NCBI GenBank assembly: GCA_902762355.1
Contig: CACWNR010000008.1
Location: forward strand, 62,001-126,000
DNA: 64,000 nucleotides
Source of the DNA: an uncultured Bacteroidales bacterium
GTDB taxonomy: Bacteria; Bacteroidota; Bacteroidia; Bacteroidales; Paludibacteraceae
Reading direction: 5' to 3'
Both the position numbers and the translations under genes were made by a program. This document shows, in pieces, positions 36,004 to 44,239 of this stretch. Under the pieces are notes generated by a model. That model saw only the letters and a program-made list of their open reading frames with translations, had not been told where the DNA came from and did no database searches. Within the stretch, counting starts at the first letter, position 1, and every line of letters starts with the position of its first letter.

Positions 36004-36343
36004 TACGTTCCCTAAACATAATAAACTCTGCGGACAGGAGCGCATAGCTGCCTTGTACAAAGAGGGGAAACGTTTCACGGCATGGCCGTTGCGGGTGACT
36101 TATCTGCCGAGCGAGGCTGATACGCAAATCCTTGTTTGGGCACCCAAATCGCTTTTCAAACGGGCAGTCAAACGCAATCACCTACGTCGGTTGATGCGAG
36201 AGGCCTTTAGGCTTCATCAGGATATCTTGGGCGAGCAACATTATCAGATTGCGTTCAATTACATGGATAAGGAAGAGCAATCGTTTGCAGTGATCGAGAA
36301 AGCCATATGCAAATCTCTAAAGAAGATATCCGAACAGTCGTAA
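35996..36343 (+). CDS. rnpA: Ribonuclease P protein component
   Basis: Protein subunit of RNase P, which matures tRNA 5' ends. The 115-residue basic protein carries the RNR motif region as [19 protein letters not shown] and an N-terminal segment [17 protein letters not shown]. The ATG at 35996 overlaps the hemD stop by 8 bases. It is followed by yidD, a conserved neighbour, but rpmH is not adjacent. Confidence 0.92.
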   Translation: MPNTFPKHNKLCGQERIAALYKEGKRFTAWPLRVTYLPSEADTQILVWAPKSLFKRAVKRNHLRRLMREAFRLHQDILGEQHYQIAFNYMDKEEQSFAVIEKAICKSLKKISEQS

Positions 36344-36549
36344 GGAAGGCGTTTTTGTTGCCGGTTTATTTCTACCGCGTCTTCATCTCGCCCCTCACGC
36401 CCCCGTCGTGCCGTTACACACCGACATGCAGCCAATACATGGTGGAGGCCGTTCTCAAACACGGTATCTTCAAAGGTGGTTGGCTCGGTATCAAACGCAT
36501 CCTGCGTTGTCACCCATGGGGCGGTTCCGGTTATGACCCCGTTCCTTAA
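36307..36549 (+). CDS. yidD: Membrane protein insertion efficiency factor YidD
   Basis: An 80-residue protein with the YidD signature [28 protein letters not shown] and [13 protein letters not shown], including the three conserved cysteines. It helps YidC-dependent membrane insertion. It overlaps rnpA by 37 bases. Confidence 0.95.
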   Translation: MQISKEDIRTVVRKAFLLPVYFYRVFISPLTPPSCRYTPTCSQYMVEAVLKHGIFKGGWLGIKRILRCHPWGGSGYDPVP

Positions 36550-36578
36550 AATCAAAAATCAAAAAATTGAAATCATAA

Positions 36579-37259
36579 ATGAGGATAGATATCATCACAT
36601 GTTGTCCCGAATTGCTTGAGTCGCCGCTCAATCATTCGATCATTCAGCGCGCGAAGGATAAAGGCCTTTGCGAGATATACGTGCATAACTTGCGCGATTG
36701 GACACTTGATAAGCACCGTAAGGTCGATGACTATGCCTTCGGTTTCGGTGCGGGTATGGTACTTCAGATTGAACCCATCGATCGCCTGATCTCCCATCTC
36801 AAGTCCGAGCGGGACTATGACGAGATCATCTTCACGGCTCCTGATGGCGAGCGTTTTGACCAGAAGGCAGCGAATAATCTCTCGCTCAAACAGAATATCA
36901 TCATCCTCTGCGGGCATTACAAAGGCGTGGATCAACGCGTGCGCGATCATCTCATCACGCGCGAGTACAGCATCGGCGATTTCGTGCTTACCGGTGGTGA
37001 GATGCCGGCGGCCATGATGACCGATGCCATCGTTCGTTTGCTCCCCGGTGCACTCGGGGACGTAGAGTCCGCTCTTAACGATTCGTTCCAAGACGGACTG
37101 CTCGAAGCCGGGGTCTATACCCGCCCTGCGGAATACAAAGGATGGAAAGTGCCCGACATCCTTCTTTCCGGTCACCAAGCCAAGATCGAAGAGTGGATGT
37201 ACGAACAATCGCTCGAACATACACGCGAAAGAAGACCCGATTTATTAGACGAAAACTAA
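36579..37259 (+). CDS. trmD: tRNA (guanine-37-N1)-methyltransferase
   Basis: SPOUT methyltransferase that makes m1G37 and prevents frameshifting. The 226-residue protein has the knot motifs [12 protein letters not shown] and [17 protein letters not shown] plus the N-terminal [13 protein letters not shown]. It is placed after rnpA-yidD rather than with rpsP-rimM-rplS. The 30 bases before it are AT-rich with short AATCA repeats. Confidence 0.95.
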   Translation: MRIDIITCCPELLESPLNHSIIQRAKDKGLCEIYVHNLRDWTLDKHRKVDDYAFGFGAGMVLQIEPIDRLISHLKSERDYDEIIFTAPDGERFDQKAANNLSLKQNIIILCGHYKGVDQRVRDHLITREYSIGDFVLTGGEMPAAMMTDAIVRLLPGALGDVESALNDSFQDGLLEAGVYTRPAEYKGWKVPDILLSGHQAKIEEWMYEQSLEHTRERRPDLLDEN

Positions 37260-37343
37260 AATGTTGAGAATGGCAGAAAGGCGGTGCGTTTTGCTAAACT
37301 GACTTTACAAAAATATGTTTTATAACATTTTTTTTGAAAAAAA

Positions 37344-37375
37344 TTTGGTCATATCGTCTAAAAGCAGTACTTTTG
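37344..37375 (+). promoter_or_regulatory. Promoter of a short transcription unit
   Basis: TTTG (37344-37347) and TACTTTTG (37368-37375), 20-base spacing, with the GCAG trailer seen in other promoters here. No start codon of a plausible gene follows before the hairpin at 37423. Confidence 0.8.
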
Positions 37376-37381
37376 CACCGT

Positions 37382-37453
37382 GTTTTTCATGGTATTAGAT
37401 TTAAGGTTAAGTAAAAAGATTGGGATGTCGGGAGACATCCTTCTTTGTTTTTT
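37382..37453 (+). ncRNA. Candidate small RNA (about 70 nt) or attenuated leader
   Basis: The segment between the promoter at 37344-37375 and an intrinsic terminator contains no coding frame. It ends in a perfect hairpin, GGATGTC (37423-37429) with GACATCC (37434-37440), followed by a T-rich tract to 37453. A second promoter (37465) then serves psuK, so the two units are separate. It is either a stand-alone small RNA or a leader with read-through. I recall similar leader sequences from other Bacteroidales, but could not check. Confidence 0.5.
37423..37453 (+). terminator. Intrinsic terminator of the candidate small RNA
   Basis: Seven-base-pair stem GGATGTC/GACATCC with loop GGGA, followed by TTCTTTGTTTTTT. 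Confidence 0.8.
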
Positions 37454-37464
37454 ATGACATACCT

Positions 37465-37496
37465 CTTGCGTATGTCATTTTTTTTTTGTAATTTTG
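37465..37496 (+). promoter_or_regulatory. Promoter of psuK-psuG
   Basis: CTTG (37465-37468) and TAATTTTG (37489-37496), 20-base spacing, 20 bases upstream of the psuK start. Confidence 0.8.
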
Positions 37497-37516
37497 CAGC
37501 GCAAAATGAAATAATC

Positions 37517-38413
37517 ATGGAAACGCTTATTTCTGTTATCGGTGGAGCAAATGTCGATTTATCGGCAACGCTGAACGATGCCTTTATCGCGGCGGACTCT
37601 AATCCCGGACATATCGAGGTGGGTTACGGAGGTGTTGCGCGTAACATCGCGCATAACCTATCGCTGTTGAGCGCGCGTACGCAATTACTGACAGTCTTCG
37701 GCGGAGACCTCTTTGGAGGTTTGTTGCATGACTACTGTAAGCAGCAGGGTATTGATATCCACCTCTCCGACCGCGTGAACGCCCAACGCTCCGGTATCTA
37801 CTTATGCCTCAATAACCACGGCGGTGAGATGATCGCGGCGGTAGCGGATACAGAAGTGATCCGCAGCATCACGCCCGAATGGCTAGCCAAGCGCAGCGGG
37901 GAGATCAACCTATCTGATTATATCGTAGCGGATACGAACATTACCGAGGACTCGATCCGTTGGCTGATGGAGAATGTGACCGCACCGCTTTTCATCGATG
38001 GCGTGAGTACGACCAAAGCCCATCGGGTAGTCAATGCACTCAGCAAAGCCAAACTGCCGTACCTCCATACCCTCAAGCTCAACCTCAAAGAGGCCTTGGC
38101 GGTTACCGAAGCGGCCACTTATGCCGAAGCGGCGCAGAAACTGTTGGATCTCGGTGTGGCGCACGTCTATATCACACTCGGCAGCGAAGGCGTTTATTGC
38201 CGTAACGCCGCCGAAGAATGGCTCTTCCCTGCGCTGCCCGGAGAGGTGGTGAACACCACCGGAGCCGGCGATGCGTTCCTCGCAGGTGTGGTCTATGCAC
38301 ATTCCAAAGGCATCGACTTCCCGCAGACTGCCCAATACGGTCTCATGGCTGCACGCGCGACCCTGATGAGCCCCAAAGCAGTGAACCCCGATATAGCAAA
38401 TATCCTTTTATAA
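37517..38413 (+). CDS. psuK: PfkB-family sugar kinase, probable pseudouridine kinase
   Basis: A 298-residue PfkB kinase with N-terminal SVIGGANVDLSATL, GYGGVARNIAHNLSLL and the C-terminal anion-hole motif NTTGAGDAFLAGVVYAH. The family covers several sugars, but the gene is directly upstream of psuG, so pseudouridine phosphorylation is the best reading. The ATG at 37517 is used because the upstream extension covers the promoter. Confidence 0.85.
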   Translation: METLISVIGGANVDLSATLNDAFIAADSNPGHIEVGYGGVARNIAHNLSLLSARTQLLTVFGGDLFGGLLHDYCKQQGIDIHLSDRVNAQRSGIYLCLNNHGGEMIAAVADTEVIRSITPEWLAKRSGEINLSDYIVADTNITEDSIRWLMENVTAPLFIDGVSTTKAHRVVNALSKAKLPYLHTLKLNLKEALAVTEAATYAEAAQKLLDLGVAHVYITLGSEGVYCRNAAEEWLFPALPGEVVNTTGAGDAFLAGVVYAHSKGIDFPQTAQYGLMAARATLMSPKAVNPDIANILL

Positions 38414-38434
38414 ATATGAAATTATAAATTAGGC

Positions 38435-39349
38435 ATGAATAAATACTTATCTATCTCGCCCGAAGTGGCGAAAGCATTGGAAGAGGGCAAGCCGGTTGTA
38501 GCTCTTGAGTCGACCATCATCTCGCACGGAATGCCGTACCCGCAGAACGTGGAGACAGCCCTGCGCGTAGAGCAGACGATCCGCGAGAACGGCGCTGTAC
38601 CGGCTACCATCGCTATTATCGGTGGTAAACTCAAAGCCGGCTGTACCCCTGAAGAGATCGAGTACCTTGGCAAGAAAGGTCAAGCGGTTATCAAGGCTTC
38701 GCGCCGTGACTTACCTGTGCTCATCGCCCGCAAAGAAGACGGAGCTACGACGGTTACCACGACTATGATCATCGCTGCCATGGCAGGTATCAAGATCTTC
38801 GCAACCGGAGGTATCGGCGGCGTGCATCGTCATGCGCAACAGACTTTCGATATCTCCGCCGACCTTGAGGAACTTGCTCAAACGCCCGTTATGGTCATCT
38901 GCGCAGGTGCCAAGTCTATCCTGGATCTTGGCCTTACGCTCGAGTATCTCGAGACCAAAGGTGTACCGGTAATCGGTTATCAGACCGATGAGTTACCGGC
39001 CTTCTACACGCGTCACAGCGGTTTCGGCGTGGACTATCGCATCGATACCCCCGAAGAACTCGCTGCGGCTTTCAAGGCTAAGATTGACTGCGGTCTCAAA
39101 GGTGGTATGCTTGTCACCAATCCGATTCCTGAAGAGTACTCAATGCCGAAACAAGTCATCGATTTCGCTATCGAGCACGCTATTCAGGAGATGGAAGAAT
39201 CCGGTATCCATGGCAAACAATGTACGCCGTTCCTGCTCGCCAAGGTCAAAGACCTCACCGGAGGTGATAGTCTGGCAGCGAACATTCAATTAGTTCTCAA
39301 TAACGCCCGCCTTGCGGCCAAAACAGCCAAAGCACTATGCGAAAAGTAA
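38435..39349 (+). CDS. psuG: Pseudouridine-5'-phosphate glycosidase
   Basis: Splits pseudouridine 5'-phosphate into uracil and ribose 5-phosphate. The 304-residue protein has the family segments [50 protein letters not shown] and [16 protein letters not shown]. It forms a salvage route with psuK, and overlaps the following 5'-nucleotidase-domain gene by 13 bases. Confidence 0.95.
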   Translation: MNKYLSISPEVAKALEEGKPVVALESTIISHGMPYPQNVETALRVEQTIRENGAVPATIAIIGGKLKAGCTPEEIEYLGKKGQAVIKASRRDLPVLIARKEDGATTVTTTMIIAAMAGIKIFATGGIGGVHRHAQQTFDISADLEELAQTPVMVICAGAKSILDLGLTLEYLETKGVPVIGYQTDELPAFYTRHSGFGVDYRIDTPEELAAAFKAKIDCGLKGGMLVTNPIPEEYSMPKQVIDFAIEHAIQEMEESGIHGKQCTPFLLAKVKDLTGGDSLAANIQLVLNNARLAAKTAKALCEK

Positions 39350-40074
39350 TTGTCTTTGCACTTTGTTCCTTGTTCCTTCTGCCCGCATGTCAGAAGAAGC
39401 CCGTTCAAGTAACGTTTGCCACCACCGAGGCTATCCCTGTGGACGCCTCTTCGGACGGAATCCAAGACCTGAATTATCTTGCGCAACTGGCTCCCACCAA
39501 AGCCGATCTGGAGGAGCAGTTGAACGTGCAGATAGGTTATGCTCCGGAGCGTTTATGGGTGGGTGACCCCGAGTGTCCGATGCTCAACTGGGCAACCGAT
39601 GCCCTGTGGGAGGCAGCCAAAAAAGTGTATCCCGAGAAGGTGGATATAGCGATTGTGAATATGGGTGGTATGCGTTGCGAGTGGCCGGCGGGTGCCATCA
39701 CCAAGGAGAAGGTGTTCGAGTTGATGCCGTTTGATAATGAACTCGTTGTGTTGACGCTCAAAGGTGAGGATGTCATTGCCCTCTGCGAGTCCTTTGCGCG
39801 GTACGGTGGACAAGGCGTGGCAGGTATGCGCGTGAAGACGGTTGATGGACGTCTGGCTGATGTGCAGGTAGGTGGGAAAGCCGTTAACCCGAAAGCACTC
39901 TACACGGTTGCTACCAGCGATTACCTGTCCGGTGGAGCAGACCATATGGACGCCCTCACGCGTTATGTGGAATACTGGAGAAGTGAGTTAAGAATCCGAG
40001 ATTTATATCTGGAAGCCGTCCAGACGCAAGACACGATCCGTGCCGTGGTCGATGGACGTATGACGATGTTATAA
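39337..40074 (+). CDS. 5'-nucleotidase C-terminal-domain lipoprotein
   Basis: A 245-residue predicted lipoprotein with signal ending LFLLPAC at Cys17. The rest is the 5'-nucleotidase C-terminal substrate-binding domain: [38 protein letters not shown] and [16 protein letters not shown]. It lacks the metallophosphatase domain, which is encoded separately at 29581. Its link to psuK-psuG fits nucleoside release outside the cytoplasm followed by salvage. Confidence 0.88.
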   Translation: MRKVIVFALCSLFLLPACQKKPVQVTFATTEAIPVDASSDGIQDLNYLAQLAPTKADLEEQLNVQIGYAPERLWVGDPECPMLNWATDALWEAAKKVYPEKVDIAIVNMGGMRCEWPAGAITKEKVFELMPFDNELVVLTLKGEDVIALCESFARYGGQGVAGMRVKTVDGRLADVQVGGKAVNPKALYTVATSDYLSGGADHMDALTRYVEYWRSELRIRDLYLEAVQTQDTIRAVVDGRMTML

Positions 40075-40083
40075 TAGCAAAAA

Positions 40084-40329
40084 ATGAGTCTTATGAAAAA
40101 TAAACGTTTCTTATTGTGGATCAACCTGGTGTTGGGTTCACTCAGTATGTTCTTAGTAGGCTGTCATACACAGAAAAAGGCGGCTCAAGCCACTCAACCT
40201 GAGAATGACACGCAGGTAGAACAAGCGGCTGAAGGTGACCGTGTCGTTTGTAAGTACGGCGTACCGGCAGAGATGTACGAGCGTCCTACGCGTAAGTATG
40301 GTACGCCTGACATGCGTGATAAAGAATGA
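40084..40329 (+). CDS. Small lipoprotein of a radical SAM/lipoprotein system
   Basis: An 81-residue protein with signal ending FLVGC at Cys27; translation may instead start at the ATG at 40093. The tail contains three heptads: KYGVPAE (57-63), MYERPTR (64-70) and KYGTPDM (71-77). Each has Tyr and Pro in the same positions. Its stop overlaps the start of a radical SAM/SPASM gene. Bacteroidota are known to carry a lipoprotein/radical SAM pair (TIGR04133/TIGR04134 in my memory, unchecked). The Tyr/Pro repeat tail is the likely target of modification, which is an inference. Confidence 0.75.
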   Translation: MSLMKNKRFLLWINLVLGSLSMFLVGCHTQKKAAQATQPENDTQVEQAAEGDRVVCKYGVPAEMYERPTRKYGTPDMRDKE

Positions 40330-41399
40330 GAGCACGCCTGCGTTTAGCCTTGTGGTTGGAGAAGTTGCGCCGACGTAACCTCCAAAAGATTCATCCCTTA
40401 GAGCAACTCTTTTGGGAGAGTACGTTGCGTTGCAATGTGCATTGCCTGCATTGCGGCAGCGATTGTATCTCTTCTATTGAGACGCCCGATATGCCTGCGG
40501 AAGATTTCCTGCGTGTCATCGACACGGAGATAACGCCGCACGTTAAGCCGCGTTCGGTGATGGTCATCATCTCGGGCGGTGAACCGCTGATGCGAAAAGA
40601 CTTGGCAGAGGTCGGTCGTGCCCTTCAACAACGCGGTTATCCCTGGGGAATGGTCACCAACGGATTAGCGCTCACCGAGAAAAAATTCCGTGAACTTCGC
40701 GAAGCAGGTCTGCGGTCTATGACGGTCTCTCTCGACGGACTCGAAGAGGATCATATCTGGATGCGCCAACATCCTCTTGCTTTCGAAGGTGCGTGTCGTG
40801 CTATCCGTCTCTGCGTCAATGAACCCTACCTTGCGTGGGATGTTGTCACGTGCGTCAACCAACGTACCATCGACCACTTGCCCGCTATTCGTGATTTGCT
40901 CTGGGGTATGGGTGTACGTAACTGGCGTATTTTCGGCATCGATCCGATGGGACGCGCAGCCGATAACCCCGAACTCCTCCTCACTGACGAGCAGTTCCGT
41001 CAACTCATGGACTTTATCGTAGCTGAACGCGAAGCCGGCCGGCATGTGTCCTATTCGTGCGAGGGATTCCTTGGCGACTACGAAGGCCGCGTACGGGATT
41101 ATCTCTACCAGTGCGCTGCAGGTATCTCTGTCGCTTCCATTCTCATCGATGGTTCGATCTCCGCTTGCACCTCTATCCGCGGCAAATACTACCAGGGTAA
41201 TATCTATCGCGATTCCTTCTGGGACGTGTGGGAGCATAAGTTCGAAGCCTACCGTGACCGCTCATGGATGAAAAAAAATGCGCCTTGCAAGGACTGCAAA
41301 GCGTTTGATTTTTGCGAAGGCAACGGCATGCATCTCCGCCGCGAAGATGGTTCACTTATGCTATGCCATCTACAGCGATTAGGGCAGAAGAATCCGTAA
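40326..41399 (+). CDS. Radical SAM/SPASM enzyme paired with a small lipoprotein
   Basis: A 357-residue peptide-modifying-type radical SAM enzyme. The cluster-binding cysteines are Cys36, Cys40 and Cys43 (STLRCNVHCLHC), and SAM binding is in IISGGEPLMRKDL. The C-terminal SPASM domain has cysteines in ILIDGSISACTSIRG and CKDCKAFDFCEGNG plus a late MLCHL. SPASM enzymes usually act on ribosomal peptides or proteins. The 4-base overlap with the 81-residue lipoprotein makes that protein the likely substrate. The 3' end overlaps the convergent LD-carboxypeptidase gene by 44 bases. Confidence 0.88.
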   Translation: MRARLRLALWLEKLRRRNLQKIHPLEQLFWESTLRCNVHCLHCGSDCISSIETPDMPAEDFLRVIDTEITPHVKPRSVMVIISGGEPLMRKDLAEVGRALQQRGYPWGMVTNGLALTEKKFRELREAGLRSMTVSLDGLEEDHIWMRQHPLAFEGACRAIRLCVNEPYLAWDVVTCVNQRTIDHLPAIRDLLWGMGVRNWRIFGIDPMGRAADNPELLLTDEQFRQLMDFIVAEREAGRHVSYSCEGFLGDYEGRVRDYLYQCAAGISVASILIDGSISACTSIRGKYYQGNIYRDSFWDVWEHKFEAYRDRSWMKKNAPCKDCKAFDFCEGNGMHLRREDGSLMLCHLQRLGQKNP

Positions 41400-42231
41400 C
41401 CTCCATACGCGCCGTACGGCCTAACCATAACGGCATATTGCGCTCCACGTGACCGATCGGGGCATTGAAAAGAACGGGGTAGTCGTAGTCTGCGACTGCC
41501 TCTTTTATTGTCTCATAGATCGACTCGCCCATCAACTTGTCGTCCTCGCAGTCCGAGAATTGCCCTACGATGAGTCCGCTCAGGTGCGCCAGTACACCAC
41601 TCAAGCGGAGATTGCGAATCATCCGGTCGATATGATAATGCCGCTCGGCGATGTCTTCGATGAGTAGGATGGGGAATTGGTAACTCAGTTTGCTCAGGCC
41701 GTACGGCGTTCCTTGCAGCCCGTACAGCACGCTCAGGTTACCGCCTACGATGGGTGCAAAAGCCTGACCGGGGCGATTGAGCGGATGGCTCTCCCAGCGG
41801 TACTCCATCGGTGCGCCGGCTAACAGTTGGCGTAGCGCAACCATCGGTTCGCTGTCTTCCGGTAAGGTTGCTATATGCTTGCACATGATGCCGTGTAGCG
41901 ACGGCTGGTGGTTGATTCCCGACAACTGATGCAGCGCCGTGATGTCGCTGAAACCGATGATGGGCTTCGTGACAGGTGCTACCTTGTCGATGATACGCTG
42001 CATGCCATACCCGCCGCGCGAGCAGAGGATCATATCCACGCTCTCGTCCTGCAGGGCTTCGTTGAGATCCGCCAAGCGTTCCTCATCTGTGCCGGCGAAA
42101 CGTCCTCGCGCGTCACGTGCGTGCGCGCCCTCGCTCACCTTAATTCCCCACGCGCGCAAGCGCGCAGTTGCCCCATCAATATACGAGGGATCGATGGCTC
42201 CGGAGGGTGATATGATTCGAATATGCTTCAC
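41356..42231 (-). CDS. LD-carboxypeptidase (S66 family)
   Basis: Cleaves the L,D bond of muropeptides in peptidoglycan recycling. The 291-residue protein carries the nucleophile serine in ILCSRGGYGMQRI, the oxyanion region KPIIGFSDITALH, and the late Glu and His in LLIEDIAERHYHID and FNAPIGHVERN. It lacks a signal peptide, so it is cytoplasmic. It lies 2 bases after the SDR gene. Confidence 0.9.
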   Translation of the reverse strand: MKHIRIISPSGAIDPSYIDGATARLRAWGIKVSEGAHARDARGRFAGTDEERLADLNEALQDESVDMILCSRGGYGMQRIIDKVAPVTKPIIGFSDITALHQLSGINHQPSLHGIMCKHIATLPEDSEPMVALRQLLAGAPMEYRWESHPLNRPGQAFAPIVGGNLSVLYGLQGTPYGLSKLSYQFPILLIEDIAERHYHIDRMIRNLRLSGVLAHLSGLIVGQFSDCEDDKLMGESIYETIKEAVADYDYPVLFNAPIGHVERNMPLWLGRTARMEVTDSSALIAVDGIA

Positions 42232-42233
42232 GT

Positions 42234-43016
42234 TTAGCTATATACTTTATACTCGATCCAGTTCACGAGTCGTTTGGGTAGGATCCGGTCTAATAAACAG
42301 AGCACGCGGTAACTGAAACCGCCTACATACTGTGGGCGTGGACTCTTGCAGGTTGCAATATGCCAGAAGAGTTCCGCCATCTGTTTGGGACTCATACCTC
42401 CGCGTTCATCGCGTTCCATGGTTGTGATCGCTTTGTTGGCACCGGTATAGACCTCTTCGCCTTTTGTGCTTTTCGCACGCGCGTCGGTGAAGCCTGTGCT
42501 GACATCGCCGGGCATCATCACGGAAACGGAGATGCCGAAGTCCTTCACCTCGTTCGCCAGTGCCAACGCCAGCGCGTTGATAGCAGCCTTGCTCGCCGAA
42601 TAGAAAGCCTGGTAGGGAACGGGCAGCGCTGCGGCTACCGAACTGGTATAGATGATTCGTCCAAAGCCTTGTTGGCGCAGTTGCGGTAATACGGCTTGCG
42701 TGAAACGTACGGCACCCATGAAATTGACATCCATCTGATGCTCGGCCTCTTTGATCTCCGTGAACTCTACCGAGCCTGAGATGCCATAACCGGCGTTGGA
42801 GATGACGACGTCGATCGTGTCCGTTAACTTCATTACTTCGGCGATCGCCGTGTGCGTACTCTTCTCGTCGCAGACATCGCAGTTCACGTGCGTGATGCCG
42901 TCGTGGTCGATGCCGTGACGACTTAACTCAAAAACACGCCAGCCACGCTCCGCAAAGAGCATGGCTGTCGCTTTTCCTATACCCGAACTACCGCCGGAGA
43001 TAATCAGGGTCTTCAT
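42234..43016 (-). CDS. Short-chain dehydrogenase/reductase, possible 3-ketosphinganine reductase
   Basis: A 260-residue classical SDR with the nucleotide motif ISGGSSGIGKATAML, catalytic YSASKAA (Tyr-x-x-x-Lys), NAGYG and a C-terminal membrane-associated region (YVGGFSYRVLCLLDRILPKRL). It starts 1 base after the serine palmitoyltransferase-like gene ends. The adjacent reaction would need reduction of 3-ketosphinganine, so that role is proposed from context. SDR substrate cannot be read from sequence alone. Confidence 0.6.
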   Translation of the reverse strand: MKTLIISGGSSGIGKATAMLFAERGWRVFELSRHGIDHDGITHVNCDVCDEKSTHTAIAEVMKLTDTIDVVISNAGYGISGSVEFTEIKEAEHQMDVNFMGAVRFTQAVLPQLRQQGFGRIIYTSSVAAALPVPYQAFYSASKAAINALALALANEVKDFGISVSVMMPGDVSTGFTDARAKSTKGEEVYTGANKAITTMERDERGGMSPKQMAELFWHIATCKSPRPQYVGGFSYRVLCLLDRILPKRLVNWIEYKVYS

Positions 43017-43017
43017 A

Positions 43018-44202
43018 TCACATCTGCGGTGCACCTTCGTGCAGCACGCGTGCTATGATTTGTACTGCCTCGTCGATGATCGGCTCGGTATGGGTGGCCA
43101 TGAGTGTCGTACGCAACAGGCACTCGCCTTCGACGCACGCCGGCGCAATCACCGGGTTCACATACACACCCTCGTCAAACATCTTCTTGCCGAAATACAG
43201 CGTGTCCAGCGTCTTGTACGTAAAGATCGGCACGATAGGTGTCGGCGCCTCGATGATCTTCACGCCGTTGGCCAACAGCTGTTTCTGGAAGTACTTGGCG
43301 ATGTTCATCAGACGTGTCGGACGCTCCGGATCTTTGATCAACTGATGCAGTGCCTCCAAAGCGGTTGCAGCCGAACACGGTGTGATCGAAGCCGAGAAGA
43401 TGAACGGACGGCTCACGTGACGCAACCAATCGGCTACGCGGTGCGAGGTCAACATACATCCGCCGATAGAAGCCAGCGACTTCGAGAACGTCAACATCGT
43501 GATATCCACTTTGTCTGTCAGACCGAAATGCGCTGCTGTACCGCGACCACAGGGGCCAAGTACACCGAATCCGTGGGCATCATCGACCATCACACGCGCA
43601 CCGTATTTCTCGGCGAGCGCGCAGATCTCCGGTAACTTACAGATATCGCCGCGCATGGAGAACACACCGTCGGTGATGATGAGCTTACCGGCATTCTCCG
43701 GAATCGATTTCAACTGACGCTCCAGATCCATCATGTCCGAGTGACGGTAACGCAGTACCTTCGCGTAACTCAGACGACAAGCATCGTAGATAGAAGCGTG
43801 GTTCTCACGGTCGTTGAGGATGTAATCATCCTTACCGCAGATGGCGGAGATGATAGCGAGGTTGGTCTGGAAACCCGTCGAGCAGGTCATACACTCCTCG
43901 TAACCCGTAAATTCCGCTATCTCTTTCTCCAACTGCAGGTGCAGATCAAGCGTACCGTTCAGGAAACGGCTACCGCTCACACCCGAACCGTATTTGTCTA
44001 ATGCTTCGTGACCGGCTTTGATGACGGCTTCGTTCTCCGTGAATCCGAGGTAGTTGTTACTACCCAACATGATCACGCGGTGGTTCTCCATCTGCACTAC
44101 CGGTGCCTGACGGCTTTCCAACTCATGGAAATACGGGTAGATGCCGAGCTTGCGAACCTGCTTCAGCGTCTCAAAATGGTCACATTTTTCAAATAGATCC
44201 AT
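43018..44202 (-). CDS. Serine palmitoyltransferase-type alpha-oxoamine synthase
   Basis: A 394-residue PLP enzyme of the alpha-oxoamine synthase family. It has YGSGVSGSRFLNGTLDLH, the PLP lysine in LTFSKSLASIGG, and MVDDAHGFGVLGPCGRGT. The family includes 8-amino-7-oxononanoate synthase, glycine C-acetyltransferase and serine palmitoyltransferase. The FLNGTLDLHLQLEKEIAEF and NPVIAPAC segments resemble the Bacteroides serine palmitoyltransferase as I remember it. Together with the adjacent SDR this suggests sphingolipid synthesis, known in Bacteroidales. The ATG at 44202 is used. Confidence 0.75.
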   Translation of the reverse strand: MDLFEKCDHFETLKQVRKLGIYPYFHELESRQAPVVQMENHRVIMLGSNNYLGFTENEAVIKAGHEALDKYGSGVSGSRFLNGTLDLHLQLEKEIAEFTGYEECMTCSTGFQTNLAIISAICGKDDYILNDRENHASIYDACRLSYAKVLRYRHSDMMDLERQLKSIPENAGKLIITDGVFSMRGDICKLPEICALAEKYGARVMVDDAHGFGVLGPCGRGTAAHFGLTDKVDITMLTFSKSLASIGGCMLTSHRVADWLRHVSRPFIFSASITPCSAATALEALHQLIKDPERPTRLMNIAKYFQKQLLANGVKIIEAPTPIVPIFTYKTLDTLYFGKKMFDEGVYVNPVIAPACVEGECLLRTTLMATHTEPIIDEAVQIIARVLHEGAPQM

Positions 44203-44222
44203 CAAATTTGAAATTTGAAATT
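44203..44222 (-). repeat. AATTTCA heptamer repeat next to the SPT start
   Basis: On the minus strand two AATTTCA units and a partial third directly precede the start codon. It is the same heptamer as inside the glycosyltransferase gene at 15627-15654. Confidence 0.65.
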
Positions 44223-44239
44223 ATAAATCCTAAATGATT

